Part shown: one piece after another, positions 35,915 through 45,241 of the stretch
Numbering within the stretch: the first letter of the stretch is position 1
Layout: each line of letters opens with the position of its first letter
NCBI GenBank assembly: GCA_003153775.1
Contig: PMBI01000050.1
Location: forward strand, 23,499 to 87,498
Origin: Syntrophaceae bacterium
Lineage (GTDB): Bacteria; Desulfobacterota; Syntrophia; Syntrophales; UBA2185
Direction: 5' to 3'
DNA: 64,000 nucleotides
Notes under the pieces: generated by a model
The model's input: only the letters and a program-made list of their open reading frames with translations
The model's database searches: none
Told to the model about the DNA's origin: nothing
Program-made: the position numbers and the translations under genes

Positions 35915-36562
35915 TCAATAGACCGGTTTTGGGAGTGGACAGCCTTCGCACCGGGGCTTTCGGGTGCAAAAATATTTTCCCGTATTGACGAAAAGGGCAT
36001 GATACTGATTGTACAGGGGGACGCTGTGCGGAAGACGGGTCATAAAGAGATTCTGAATTTCTTTATACGTTGCATCGCTGCGGATTATATCATGCCTCTG
36101 TAAAATCCTTCTGGTATAGGCATCAATGACAAAAATGGGCTTTTCTCCTGCATAGAGAAGGATGCTGTCGGCTGTTTCCTCACCGATGCCTTTGACCGTG
36201 AGCAACTTTGCTCTCAGGTCCCAGAGGTCTTCCACAAACATGTTGTCAAGTTTGCCGCCAAACTCATCGTATAAGAATCGTACAAATGATTTCAGTCTCC
36301 CGGTCTTGATATTGTAATAGCCCGCCGGTCTAATGAGATCGGCAAGTGTCGAATCGTCTATCCCTAAAATTCGTGCGGGGTGAAGAAGCTTTTTGGATTT
36401 CAGATTGGCTATGGCCTTTTCGACATTTCGCCAGGCTGTGTTCTGGGTCAATATCGCCCCGACTATAACTTCAAAAGGGGAATTGCCTGGCCACCAGTTT
36501 AGGTCACCGAAGTGGGCGTTTAGCGTTTCATAGATCGCAAAGAGATTATGACCGCGCTCCAT
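35915..36562 (-). CDS. Endonuclease III-like HhH-GPD protein
   Basis: About 215 residues from the ATG at 36562. NSPFEVIVGAILTQNTAWRNVEKAI, the HhH region LLTVKGIGEETADSILLYAGEKPIFVIDAYTRRIL with catalytic Lys/Asp positions (Asp in VIDAYT) and FCTRKPRCEGCPL place it in the COG2231 endonuclease III-related group. The iron-sulfur motif is unusual: C-x5-C-x2-C is present but the fourth Cys is missing, the chain ending CPLPKPVY. A DNA-repair glycosylase/lyase is likely. Abuts the PHP gene; upstream it overlaps nothing from this start, though a TTG start at 36619 would overlap htrA. Confidence 0.88.
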   Translation of the reverse strand: MERGHNLFAIYETLNAHFGDLNWWPGNSPFEVIVGAILTQNTAWRNVEKAIANLKSKKLLHPARILGIDDSTLADLIRPAGYYNIKTGRLKSFVRFLYDEFGGKLDNMFVEDLWDLRAKLLTVKGIGEETADSILLYAGEKPIFVIDAYTRRILQRHDIIRSDATYKEIQNLFMTRLPHSVPLYNQYHALFVNTGKYFCTRKPRCEGCPLPKPVY

Positions 36563-36599
36563 ACTGAATCCGGTACCGTCTTTTAAACAAGGGCGCTCT

Positions 36600-38063
36600 T
36601 TATTTGCGCAGGCTGACAAAGAAAGTCGAGTTGCCCCTTCTGATCAAAAGGAGGAGGCTCTTCTTTGCACTCTTTTTCGATACCTCCCGCACGTAGTCCT
36701 TCATGGAAGAAATTTTCACTTTATTGACTTCCAGGATGATATCCTGGGGTTGAATACCCTTTTCATCAGCAGGGCTTCCGTCTTTGACGTCGACGATAAC
36801 TACGCCGCCCGTCCCGGTAATCCCAAGATATTGTGCGATTTCCGGCGTGATCTCCTGTGCCGTCATGCCGAAGTTTTCTTTCGATTCTTTCGCGGAGGCT
36901 ACCTCAGGTTGGTCCTTCCGCTCCGTAACGATAATGTGAAAGGTCTTCTCCTCCCCATCCCTCAAGGCTTTGACCTCAATCTTATCCCCGACATGGAAAG
37001 AGGCGATAGTGAGCAGCAACTCGTGGGTATCCTTTATCCTCTTGCCGTTCACCTCAGTTATGAGGTCTCCCGCTTTCAGTCCGCCCTTGTCAGCGGGGTC
37101 CCCCTTGAACACTTCGGATATCAGTGCACCGTTATTATCCTTAAGTTTGAGATTCTTGGCTATGTCTTCCGTTACATCCTGGACCGAAATACCCAGCCAG
37201 CCGCGGGTGACTTTTCCTTTTGACTTGAGGTCAGGCAGTATGGTTTTGGCCATATTCACCGGTATGGCAAATCCGATGCCCTGTCCCTGCGCCACGATAG
37301 CTGTATTGATGCCGATTACCTTTCCCTCCATGTTGAATAGCGGCCCGCCGCTGTTGCCGGGATTGATGGAAGCATCAGTCTGAATAAAATTATCATAGGG
37401 CCCCGCCCCGATCACCCTGCCTTTCGCGCTGACTATGCCGGCAGTCACTGTCTGTTCGAGGCCGAAGGGATTCCCGATGGCTAAGACCCAGTCGCCTACA
37501 CGCAATTTATCGGAATCCCCTATTTCGGCCACTGGCAGGCTTTCGCTCTGTTTAATCTTTATAAGGGCAAGGTCCGTCTTTGCGTCCTTACCGATCACCT
37601 TCGCTTCATATTCCTTTCCGGTAGAGAGTTTGACCAGTATCTTGTCAGCCTGTTCCACTACGTGGTTGTTGGTGAAGATGTAGCCGTCATGACTGATTAT
37701 AAAGCCGGACCCAAGGCTTCTCTGCTTGAATTCTCTCTGGGGTATATCGCCAAAGAATCTTTCAAAGAAATCATCGCCCCAAAAATATCTGTCAAAGGGC
37801 GTCCGAAATGGGCCTCCACGACCGCTTCTGACCGTCTTCGTCGTACTGATATTTACGACGGCTGGTTTCAGTTTCTCCGCCAAATCAGCGAATGAAAAAG
37901 GTACGCGCGGGCTTTCCGGTGATGAAACCGCCGATACTGTCTGCACATCAGATCCGACGGGGACAAGGGAAGACCTCAATACTTCTATAAGGGAAATGAT
38001 AAAAAACCCTATCAGGAAAGCAAGTAGAAACATGATAAAGGTTTTTCTGTTCTTATTTTCCAT
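36600..38063 (-). CDS. Do-family serine protease (HtrA/DegP type)
   Basis: 487 residues. N-terminal membrane anchor (FIMFLLAFLIGFFIISLIEVL), trypsin-like domain with catalytic His (TNNHVVEQ), Asp (TDLALIKI) and Ser (NPGNSGGPLFN), then two PDZ domains (first around GWLGISVQDVTEDIAKNL and GDLITEVNGKRI, second around GSPADEKGIQPQDIILEVNKV). Periplasmic protein quality control. It heads an operon with endonuclease III-like, PHP and DUF374 genes. No sigma-E-like promoter was identified. Confidence 0.96.
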   Translation of the reverse strand: MENKNRKTFIMFLLAFLIGFFIISLIEVLRSSLVPVGSDVQTVSAVSSPESPRVPFSFADLAEKLKPAVVNISTTKTVRSGRGGPFRTPFDRYFWGDDFFERFFGDIPQREFKQRSLGSGFIISHDGYIFTNNHVVEQADKILVKLSTGKEYEAKVIGKDAKTDLALIKIKQSESLPVAEIGDSDKLRVGDWVLAIGNPFGLEQTVTAGIVSAKGRVIGAGPYDNFIQTDASINPGNSGGPLFNMEGKVIGINTAIVAQGQGIGFAIPVNMAKTILPDLKSKGKVTRGWLGISVQDVTEDIAKNLKLKDNNGALISEVFKGDPADKGGLKAGDLITEVNGKRIKDTHELLLTIASFHVGDKIEVKALRDGEEKTFHIIVTERKDQPEVASAKESKENFGMTAQEITPEIAQYLGITGTGGVVIVDVKDGSPADEKGIQPQDIILEVNKVKISSMKDYVREVSKKSAKKSLLLLIRRGNSTFFVSLRK

Positions 38064-38200
38064 CTGTTACTTATCGACCTCCTCGGGGTTGAGACCCTTG
38101 ACATTGAAATATTTGTGCGCAATTAGCATATCTGTTCGCAAAATACCATTATTTTTCATTTATGAGTGCAGCGGTAAGAACCGCGGAAGCCAAGTTGCAC

Positions 38201-41200
38201 TCAGTGGCTACCCTTCCTGTGTGATTTCCTCATTTGCTCATGTGACCTCGATGCCTGCAATAGAAAAACCTCGAGTTTTGCCGTGATGACTTGCGGAAAA
38301 AGGTTCCCATCGCTCTCGATAGCCAAAAATGGAAGCTCCGTGCCCATCTCTCTTGACAGAATAGCTTCCGCCAGACGATTGGGCATACAGCCGAAGGGGC
38401 CGATTGCTATAGCCCCGCAGTAGCGGTGGAGTACCTCGGTTACTGCTGCGCCAATAGTCAACACGGCCTCACCTGTCAGCTCCGGATTTATTAAATGCCG
38501 GCTCTCACTTATCAGATGATCGACATCGTCCAGCCGATATGTGTACAAACCTGATCGCTCCATGGTTTTCTTGAACGCTTTTTCATAGCTTCTCATCCAT
38601 GCCGATCTCAGCAAGAGGGAGAACCGTTCCCGGAACTTGGGTGGTGCCGCTGAAAACCCTTTTTCGAAGCACCAGTCAGTGTAATAGACCCACTCGATGA
38701 CACTGGAGACTTTGCTTGCAAATCCCTGTTCAGCCAGTTTTTCCACAAGGAACTGCCGGGACAGATCGTCATGGCGAACAAATATCTCCCCGGTGAGCAG
38801 AATTGCGGGGGTTTCATGCACGTGCCTTTTTACGCTTATTTTCCGAAAGTTATCGGCTACGCTCTCCAGGGTTCTTCGAATGTCCTTAAAATTAGGCGAA
38901 TGTTCGAAGACGTCAATGAGCTTCCTGGTTTCCTGATTATATATATCCAGGGCTGATTCTTTGTCCACAGCATTTGTAAGGATAACTGAATAAATATCCT
39001 GCATGATATCAGCTACAACCAGGCATGACCACAGTTTCAGGGTGAAGTTATTGCCTCCGGTCTCCGCATAACTGTTTTCGGCCTGAAGGGAGAATAAGGC
39101 GACGTCATCAATCCCGTTGCGGGCGATAAGCTGGCTGATAAAGGGAGAGTATTGACCGAACCGGCAGGGACCGGAAGCGGTCGGCATAAAATAGACCAAC
39201 AGCTCTTGCGATTTTCCTCTGTCCTTCAAGTATTTCAAGAGACTACCTACGGTAAGCAACAGAGGTAGACATTCTTTACAACTGGTGTTTCCCCTTCCAA
39301 GTTTAAGAACTTCGGCATTGGCTGGTGGAAGCACCGATGCTCGGATCCCTATCGATCTGAACACGGCCGAGGTAGCATCATTCAGAAATCGCCCCATAGA
39401 CGGGAAAATGAGATGTATCCGGGGATGGTGAAACGGGTAAACTCTCCCCCTGGAATCGATGAACTCCTGTTTCCTATGATCAAAATATGCTGGCGGCAAA
39501 GAATGATATGGAGCAGAGGCATCAATACGGGACTTTTTCAGTTCTCTGTGATTCTTAATGATGTCCATAAAGGCTTCAATTCTCGTTTCCAGACCTGCAT
39601 CGGCCACGTGTGAGTCGAGTTCAAGGATCAGGAAGGGCTTTCCCTTCATGATATGGCGAAAATATCCCACGAGAAAAGAGTCCGGACCGCAGGAAAAATT
39701 AGTGATATAGCATCCAAAGAGTTGCGGATGTCTTTCTACGAAATTCGTTCCCTTGAGAATCGACTGCCCTGTTGACCAATACATATTATCAGCAATGGCC
39801 TCTTCATCCAAGGGAAGGAAATCAAATGGGACCACAGGCACGCCCCGGGATGCGAATTTATGGGGTATACCCATATTTGCCTCCGGCACAAAGGCATTAT
39901 AAGATCTGCCAAAGATAACCACGGCGGACCGGTCAGGATTCTTCTCGAGGTCACGTAAGAACCGCATCCCGGCCTCCTTCATCTCCTTATAGGTGGATTT
40001 CTGAGTTTCAACTGCCTCCGAGAATGCCCTGCGCGCCAAACTTTTCCGACAGCCGAGCTTTCGCGCTACAGCTACAAAAACATTCTCCGCCTTTTCATAT
40101 CCTCTCGAGAAGTCGATGACCGGCGTTATTATCTTTGCCTCTCTTCTTAGATTTCTTAATGTTTCCGTATCTTTAAAGGCACTTGAGATATAATAAGGTT
40201 CTCCCTGCGACAGGGGACATGTTATGCCTTGTTTGCATCCATTTTCCACGTACGTTCCTTTTACCTGGGGCAGAAAAAGATAATCCGGCTTCTTTCTCAA
40301 AAGATTATGAAAGTAGCCATGCGAAATCTCTGCAGGATAGCAAAATGGTGCCCTCTGGCGGTCTACACCTTCCTGCTCGGAAATGTCCGAAATCAAGACG
40401 CGAAAACCCAGCCGTGAAAAGAAGCGGTAATAAAGGGGATAATAAGAATTCACCAGAAAGGATTTATTTATGCCTACTGTTTTCGAATTCTCCTTGACCC
40501 CCAATTCCTCGGGTTGAGGAACATACTTTTTAAAAACGAGCTCTTCATGAATTTTAACAAAATTCAGTCCTTCGGTATCAAACTGAATATTAAATCTTTG
40601 ATTATACCATCTGTTGCAGGCGCCGCCGAAGGGATACGTCTTACCTTCTATTCTGATCCTGGCGATTTCACATTTCCGATCGCATTTCTCTTTGCCCCCA
40701 TTGCATATGAACGGTTCTCCGTATCCAATGGTTCTGTCCCTTAGCTCCTTAAGAGAGAATTTTTCTTCCTTAAGGAGACCCCGTTCAAGCATACGTTTTA
40801 TTTCCAGGGCAACGCCGAAGGCCCCCATCAGTCCTGCTTCCGGCGGAACTACGATCCGTTTCCCTGTCAGAGCCGCCATGGCGATAGGCACCGCCTGGTT
40901 GTAACAGACACCGCCCTGCATGAATATGTTGTTACCTACGGGTCTATTTCCCTTGACTCGGTTGTCGTAGTTCATGCAGATCGAATACACGAGACCGGCG
41001 ACAATATCTTCTCTCGTCATGCCTTCATGGGAGGCATTTTTTATATCGCTGCTGATAAAAGCCGCGCATTGATCATTGAAGTTTGGAGGCTCTTGTCCCT
41101 TCATCGCGATGCCGCCGATGGACTCCATTTCCAGTCCCATCGTTTCTTTCGCAGCTTCCTCAAGGAATGAGCCCGTACCGGCGCTGCAAGCATCATTCAT

Positions 41201-42475
41201 AGCATAGTCTGATGGCACACCATTTTTTATATAGGTATACTTGGCATCCTGACCGCCTATCTCAAAGATCGTGTCTACTGTGTTATCGAAAAATAATGCC
41301 CCTGTGGCATGAGCGATAATCTCATTTATGATGCCGCCCGTCATGGCATGTAATCCTGCTATCTGCCTGCCCGAGCCTGTTACACCCAATCCAACAATTC
41401 TTATTCTTTCTCCAAGTCCGCCCAGCCGGTCATAGAGATCAGCATAGCATTCTCTTGAGGCCTGAACAGGATTCCCTTGGGTACGCAGGTACACGGAGGC
41501 CAGGACCCTGTCATCATTTAATCTCAGAATGACCGCTTTCGTCGTCGTCGATCCTACGTCGAGGCCGATAACACACAGGTCATTCTCTTGGGCTATCCCC
41601 CTTTCCGCTGTTTTGAAATCGACCATACCGGCAGCACTGCCAAGAGAAGGCAATGAGGAAAAGGAATCCCTGCCCCCTTTAAAAAGATTTTCCCTTTCCG
41701 GCAATTTTATCGTTTCGTGATTGAGCGCCCACAACGCTGAGCCCAGCGCCTCGAAGTAAGGAGCCTCCTCCGGAACGATCAAATTTTTAATCTCTTTCTT
41801 AAGATAGCCGATCATCACCGGATTTTGCGCGGTCCCGCCGACGATCATGATATCGTCCCTGGGAATCTGTTTGATTATTTCAATGATCTTGCCGGCCATC
41901 ATCTTGCACAGCCCGGCGGCGATCCTTCTTTTCGGCACACCTTTGTTTGTTGCATGGGTGCAGTCACTTTTGCAGAATACACTGCAGCGCCCTGATACCT
42001 TATAAGGCCTTTCTTCGTTGGCAAAATCAGTTGCCTCAGTTAACGACATGCCGATTCTTCTTAGCTGTTGAAGAAAAAATTCCCCTGTCCCCGATGCACA
42101 TTTATTCCCCGTCTGAACCGAACATATCCTCCCGTCCTTTCCCAAGACGTAGACCATGAAGGTTTCTCCTCCGGCGCTGACGACAGCATTGAGATTCTGC
42201 CCTTTGCCATTGAAGTAAGAAAGCGCGGATTCGACTGCTTCCGGCTCGGAAATGGATGAAAGATTTACGGAGTACCTGAATTTTCTGCCCGTTACGGCAA
42301 TTCTGTCATATGCGCTCGAATCCAAATTTGTGAGCGTTTCCAGCAACGCCTGTCGAGGGTTGCCATTGTGAGGCTTGACACTAATGGACGTCTTATGGAT
42401 ATGATCATTTCCGTCTCTGGTAATGCCTACTGCTGATAATGTCGATGCACCTATACAAATGCCAAGACTCTTCAA
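38201..42475 (-). CDS. Giant acyl-CoA dehydratase activase (BadF/HgdC x2 + HgdB-like)
   Basis: About 1,424 residues from a TTG at 42475 that has gagggtggg upstream; the frame is open 39 bases further. Two BadF/BadG/HgdC ASKHA ATPase modules: first around residues 5-290 (GICIGASTLSAVG, GNKCASGTGEFF), second around 318-590 (VIGLDVGSTTTKAV, FEIGGQDAKYTYI, NDACSAGTGSFLEEA). Both retain the paired Cys thought to hold an Fe-S cluster. Then a DUF2229-type domain (about 660-900; VLISDISEQEGVDR, APFCYPAEISHG) and an HgdB/BcrB-like domain (about 1000-1330). By family it activates 2-hydroxyacyl-CoA dehydratase or benzoyl-CoA reductase by ATP-driven electron transfer; fusion suggests a self-contained unit. 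No partner dehydratase genes are adjacent. Confidence 0.92.
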   Translation of the reverse strand: MKSLGICIGASTLSAVGITRDGNDHIHKTSISVKPHNGNPRQALLETLTNLDSSAYDRIAVTGRKFRYSVNLSSISEPEAVESALSYFNGKGQNLNAVVSAGGETFMVYVLGKDGRICSVQTGNKCASGTGEFFLQQLRRIGMSLTEATDFANEERPYKVSGRCSVFCKSDCTHATNKGVPKRRIAAGLCKMMAGKIIEIIKQIPRDDIMIVGGTAQNPVMIGYLKKEIKNLIVPEEAPYFEALGSALWALNHETIKLPERENLFKGGRDSFSSLPSLGSAAGMVDFKTAERGIAQENDLCVIGLDVGSTTTKAVILRLNDDRVLASVYLRTQGNPVQASRECYADLYDRLGGLGERIRIVGLGVTGSGRQIAGLHAMTGGIINEIIAHATGALFFDNTVDTIFEIGGQDAKYTYIKNGVPSDYAMNDACSAGTGSFLEEAAKETMGLEMESIGGIAMKGQEPPNFNDQCAAFISSDIKNASHEGMTREDIVAGLVYSICMNYDNRVKGNRPVGNNIFMQGGVCYNQAVPIAMAALTGKRIVVPPEAGLMGAFGVALEIKRMLERGLLKEEKFSLKELRDRTIGYGEPFICNGGKEKCDRKCEIARIRIEGKTYPFGGACNRWYNQRFNIQFDTEGLNFVKIHEELVFKKYVPQPEELGVKENSKTVGINKSFLVNSYYPLYYRFFSRLGFRVLISDISEQEGVDRQRAPFCYPAEISHGYFHNLLRKKPDYLFLPQVKGTYVENGCKQGITCPLSQGEPYYISSAFKDTETLRNLRREAKIITPVIDFSRGYEKAENVFVAVARKLGCRKSLARRAFSEAVETQKSTYKEMKEAGMRFLRDLEKNPDRSAVVIFGRSYNAFVPEANMGIPHKFASRGVPVVPFDFLPLDEEAIADNMYWSTGQSILKGTNFVERHPQLFGCYITNFSCGPDSFLVGYFRHIMKGKPFLILELDSHVADAGLETRIEAFMDIIKNHRELKKSRIDASAPYHSLPPAYFDHRKQEFIDSRGRVYPFHHPRIHLIFPSMGRFLNDATSAVFRSIGIRASVLPPANAEVLKLGRGNTSCKECLPLLLTVGSLLKYLKDRGKSQELLVYFMPTASGPCRFGQYSPFISQLIARNGIDDVALFSLQAENSYAETGGNNFTLKLWSCLVVADIMQDIYSVILTNAVDKESALDIYNQETRKLIDVFEHSPNFKDIRRTLESVADNFRKISVKRHVHETPAILLTGEIFVRHDDLSRQFLVEKLAEQGFASKVSSVIEWVYYTDWCFEKGFSAAPPKFRERFSLLLRSAWMRSYEKAFKKTMERSGLYTYRLDDVDHLISESRHLINPELTGEAVLTIGAAVTEVLHRYCGAIAIGPFGCMPNRLAEAILSREMGTELPFLAIESDGNLFPQVITAKLEVFLLQASRSHEQMRKSHRKGSH

Positions 42476-42707
42476 TTTCCCACCCTCGAAGAATTGTAAC
42501 GGCTTTCTGAACACTCAGTCGATTTCATCTCGGACCCCGCTCCCTTATCGGACCGAGGAAAGACCCAGCAGGGACTTAAGATAAATATTTAACAATATAA
42601 GCTGTGCTTAAGATTTCGTACTTTATTGGAACTGATCCGCTTGACCATATTACTATAATATACGGCTCTTTTCTTTTGTCAATAAACTGTGCAGAATTTG
42701 TTGACCC

Positions 42708-43574
42708 TTAATCCGAAAGCTTCAGTGGCTTTCGGGCTTCCTTACCATCTAAGATAACATTATCTGCCTGATCTTCTCTTTTCACAGGATTAGTTAATTG
42801 GCCAATCTTTTCTATTTCTGTGGTCACAATATCACCGTCCTTAAGGTATATCGGAGGCTGTCTGGTAAAACCGACACCTTCCGGAGTACCAGTTAAGATT
42901 ACCGTACCGGGCAGCAGCGTCATAGATCTCGAAAGATCACTGATGATTGCAGGAACGTCAAAAATCATGTCATAAGTATTTGCATCTTGTACAGTTTTCC
43001 CATTTAACACGGCACGGATACGGAGATTTTGGGGATCTGGAATTTCATCTTTTGTGACGAGATATGGTCCTAAGGGACAGAAAGTATCAAAACTCTTTCC
43101 CCTTGCCCATTGCTTTTTCTGTTTTTCGATCTGCCAGTCCCGGGCGCTGACATCGTTGGCACAGGTATAACCCAAAATAGAATCCATCGCTTCAGAGCGG
43201 GATACGTTCTTGATCGTCTTTCCTATAATGACGGCCAGTTCAGCTTCATAGTCGACATTCTCAGAACCTGCTTGCGGAAGGAAGATGGGCGACATATGTC
43301 CAATCACGCTGGTTGTCGCTTTAAGAAATAAGATCGGTATATCGGGATAAGACACACTCGTTTCGTCGGCATGTTGCCTGTAGTTTAATCCCAACGCCAG
43401 TATATTGCAGGGATAAACAGGGGGAAGAATGCTTCTAATTATTGCTAATTTCGACGTGACTTCAAAATCCCCGAACAGGTCTCCCTGTATTATCAGGGCC
43501 TGGCCTTCGAGTTCCGGTTCATATAGTCCGCACATTTCATGGTTTTTGTCTGAAAGAAAGCGAATGATTTTCAT
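42708..43574 (-). CDS. Fumarylacetoacetate-hydrolase-family enzyme
   Basis: 288 residues, strong gaggag ribosome site. NILALGLNYRQHADET, PLPILFLKATTSVIGH-like region (IPILFLKATT), ENVDYEAELAVIIGKTIKNVSRSEAMDSILGYTCANDVSARDWQ and VILTGTPEGVGFTRQPPIYLKDGDIV are the FAH-fold metal and substrate blocks. Members hydrolyse C-C bonds of 2-oxo or enol substrates. It is next to the activase on the same strand with a 230-base gap, so aromatic or beta-dicarbonyl breakdown is possible but unproven. Confidence 0.92.
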   Translation of the reverse strand: MKIIRFLSDKNHEMCGLYEPELEGQALIIQGDLFGDFEVTSKLAIIRSILPPVYPCNILALGLNYRQHADETSVSYPDIPILFLKATTSVIGHMSPIFLPQAGSENVDYEAELAVIIGKTIKNVSRSEAMDSILGYTCANDVSARDWQIEKQKKQWARGKSFDTFCPLGPYLVTKDEIPDPQNLRIRAVLNGKTVQDANTYDMIFDVPAIISDLSRSMTLLPGTVILTGTPEGVGFTRQPPIYLKDGDIVTTEIEKIGQLTNPVKREDQADNVILDGKEARKPLKLSD

Positions 43575-43904
43575 GGCTCCATCTCCTCGAGCATTTTTTT
43601 AATCATGTTTCTCTCACATTGTGGGGAGAAACGATACACATTCAGAAGCGTCCTGCGATTTTGATTCTTGGAAGAGCAAGTATTTGCGCTTCCATTTACA
43701 TTATGTTAACATTCATTGCAATTATATTGAGGGCCAAGCTATCACACCATCTTCGCTGACCATAAAAAAATCTGGTCTGGGACAGGCCTATTGTGAACAG
43801 AGGCTCATTCAACCAATCAAGATAAGCGACCCCATGATTAGCAGCGTTTTGCAAAGTATGCCTGTTCGAGTTCACCAGCGCCGTCCCGTGCTTACGAGGG
43901 CATT
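43575..43904. other. 330-base gap upstream of the MCE operon
   Basis: This gap must contain the promoter of the MCE operon (plus) and of the FAH gene (minus). A 95-codon plus frame runs 43621-43908 without known homology and ends inside the mlaE start; I judge it doubtful. A perfect 10-base palindrome ATGTTAACAT lies at 43703-43712. No convincing -35/-10 pair was found. Confidence 0.35.
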
Positions 43905-44690
43905 ATGATTAATGCCATAGTAAGAATCGGCACAACGACGATTAATGTAACCAAAACATTCCGAGATACCCTTTCATTCGCCTTCACTATCATCCTGAAG
44001 ATGTTTAACAAGAACTCTTACAACAGTGCAACGAGGCAGGTTCTCATACACCAGATATATTTTACTTCTGTACAGATACTGCCCCTGTTCATAGGCATTT
44101 CTATCATATTCGGCACCCTTCTCATGGGTATCGTTCTTCAAATCATAAAGAACCTGGGCCTTGCCGAGCATCTGGGTCGGATAATCATGGATCTGGTTGT
44201 TACGGAATTGGCGCCCTTTGTCACGGTGCTGTTGATTGCCCTCCGTTCCAGTTCTGCCATAAATGCCGAAATTGCCGTCATGAAGGTTAACAAAGAATTA
44301 AACACGTTGGATAAATTCAATATCGATGCGGTCGACTACCTCTTCTTACCGAGGGTCATAAACGGCGTCTTGTCCGTTGTTTTGCTGAGTGCTTTTTTTT
44401 CTATCCTGGTCTTGACAAGCGGCCTATTATTTTCAAAGCTGCTTTTCGGACTGAGTCTGGAATCCTATTCAAATGTTTTATTAAGTTCGGCCAATTTTTA
44501 TGATATAGTAATATCTCTTGTAAAATGTTGTACATTCGGCTTTTTTATTACATTAATCCCCATACGTTTCGGCCTACATGCCACAAATGATCTCACGAGT
44601 ATACCGATCTCGGTTCTTAACGGCATGGTCGATGTCTTCATAGCAATTATTTTCATTGAGGTGTTGTCATTAATTCTAATCTTCATTTGA
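43905..44690 (+). CDS. mlaE: MlaE-like permease of an MCE lipid-transport system
   Basis: 261 residues, about five to six membrane spans. The first half has FTSVQILPLFIGISIIFGTLLMGIV and the EIAVMKVNKELNTLDKFNIDAVDYLFLPRVINGVL block is the conserved MlaE/YrbE EQ-loop-like region (usually EIGxMRVxEEIDAL). The C-terminal HATNDLTSIPISVLNGMVDVFIAIIFIEVL completes the fold. It is the membrane unit of an MCE ABC transporter moving phospholipids between membranes. gaggg ribosome site. Its stop overlaps the next gene as TTGA. Confidence 0.88.
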   Translation: MINAIVRIGTTTINVTKTFRDTLSFAFTIILKMFNKNSYNSATRQVLIHQIYFTSVQILPLFIGISIIFGTLLMGIVLQIIKNLGLAEHLGRIIMDLVVTELAPFVTVLLIALRSSSAINAEIAVMKVNKELNTLDKFNIDAVDYLFLPRVINGVLSVVLLSAFFSILVLTSGLLFSKLLFGLSLESYSNVLLSSANFYDIVISLVKCCTFGFFITLIPIRFGLHATNDLTSIPISVLNGMVDVFIAIIFIEVLSLILIFI

Positions 44691-45148
44691 GGCTGTTTGA
44701 AGGTGAAGTCGCTCTCGATGAGAGATTGAAGGACTTCGCCGAAGAACATAAAAAAACCCTGGGGCTCGTTTCGCTGGATGTGCCACTCATCTCGAACCTG
44801 GATGTGTCGGTTAATATCGCTCTCATCAAGCAGTATCATGAGAATCTATCCGCAGATAAAGCACAAGCGCTGGTTCTCAGCTATCTGACAAGATACGGTT
44901 TGGAAGATATTTCTAATAAGCGAAATCCCGCCCTGAGCAATAAAGAGCGGTTTTGTGTGATGCTTTTGCGAGCCGCTATGGTCAGAGATTCTATTATTGT
45001 TATTGATAGACCTTTTACTATTATACCAGACGTCAAGGATGATCGATTTATATATGATGCCTTGAAAATTGTTGATGATTCATTTAAAGAATGCCATATA
45101 TTTGATTATCTATGGTCCAAAGACAGATACGGCATGATTACCGTTTGA
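44687..45148 (+). CDS. Degenerate MlaF-like ATPase lacking the P-loop
   Basis: 153 residues from a TTG overlapping the mlaE stop. The text aligns with the C-terminal two thirds of MlaF: GLVSLDVPLISNLDVSVNIAL corresponds to the Q-loop side with Gln replaced, LSNKERFCVMLLRAAMVRD to the signature helix (LSGGM in MlaF), IIVIDRPF to Walker B with the catalytic Glu replaced by Arg, and HIFDYLW to the switch-His region. The whole Walker A half is missing. So it cannot bind ATP in the usual way. The frame is intact, with translational coupling on both sides, suggesting a retained structural role rather than decay. Assignment rests on pattern similarity and position in the operon. Confidence 0.6.
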   Translation: MRLFEGEVALDERLKDFAEEHKKTLGLVSLDVPLISNLDVSVNIALIKQYHENLSADKAQALVLSYLTRYGLEDISNKRNPALSNKERFCVMLLRAAMVRDSIIVIDRPFTIIPDVKDDRFIYDALKIVDDSFKECHIFDYLWSKDRYGMITV

Positions 45149-45241
45149 TGATTTGGCAAGTTGAAGGGTGAGCATCGCTTCTTCACTCTTTTGCTGAACA
45201 GTACTTCTTTAGTGAGCGTTAAGACTACCTACGAGAACACT

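Noticed and set aside
38064-38200. Small inverted repeat AGCCA...TGGCT as terminator between the activase and htrA
   Set aside because: Five-base arms without a T tract.
43621-43908. 95-codon frame upstream of the MCE permease
   Set aside because: No recognisable family, no good ribosome site and it runs into the permease start; probably chance.
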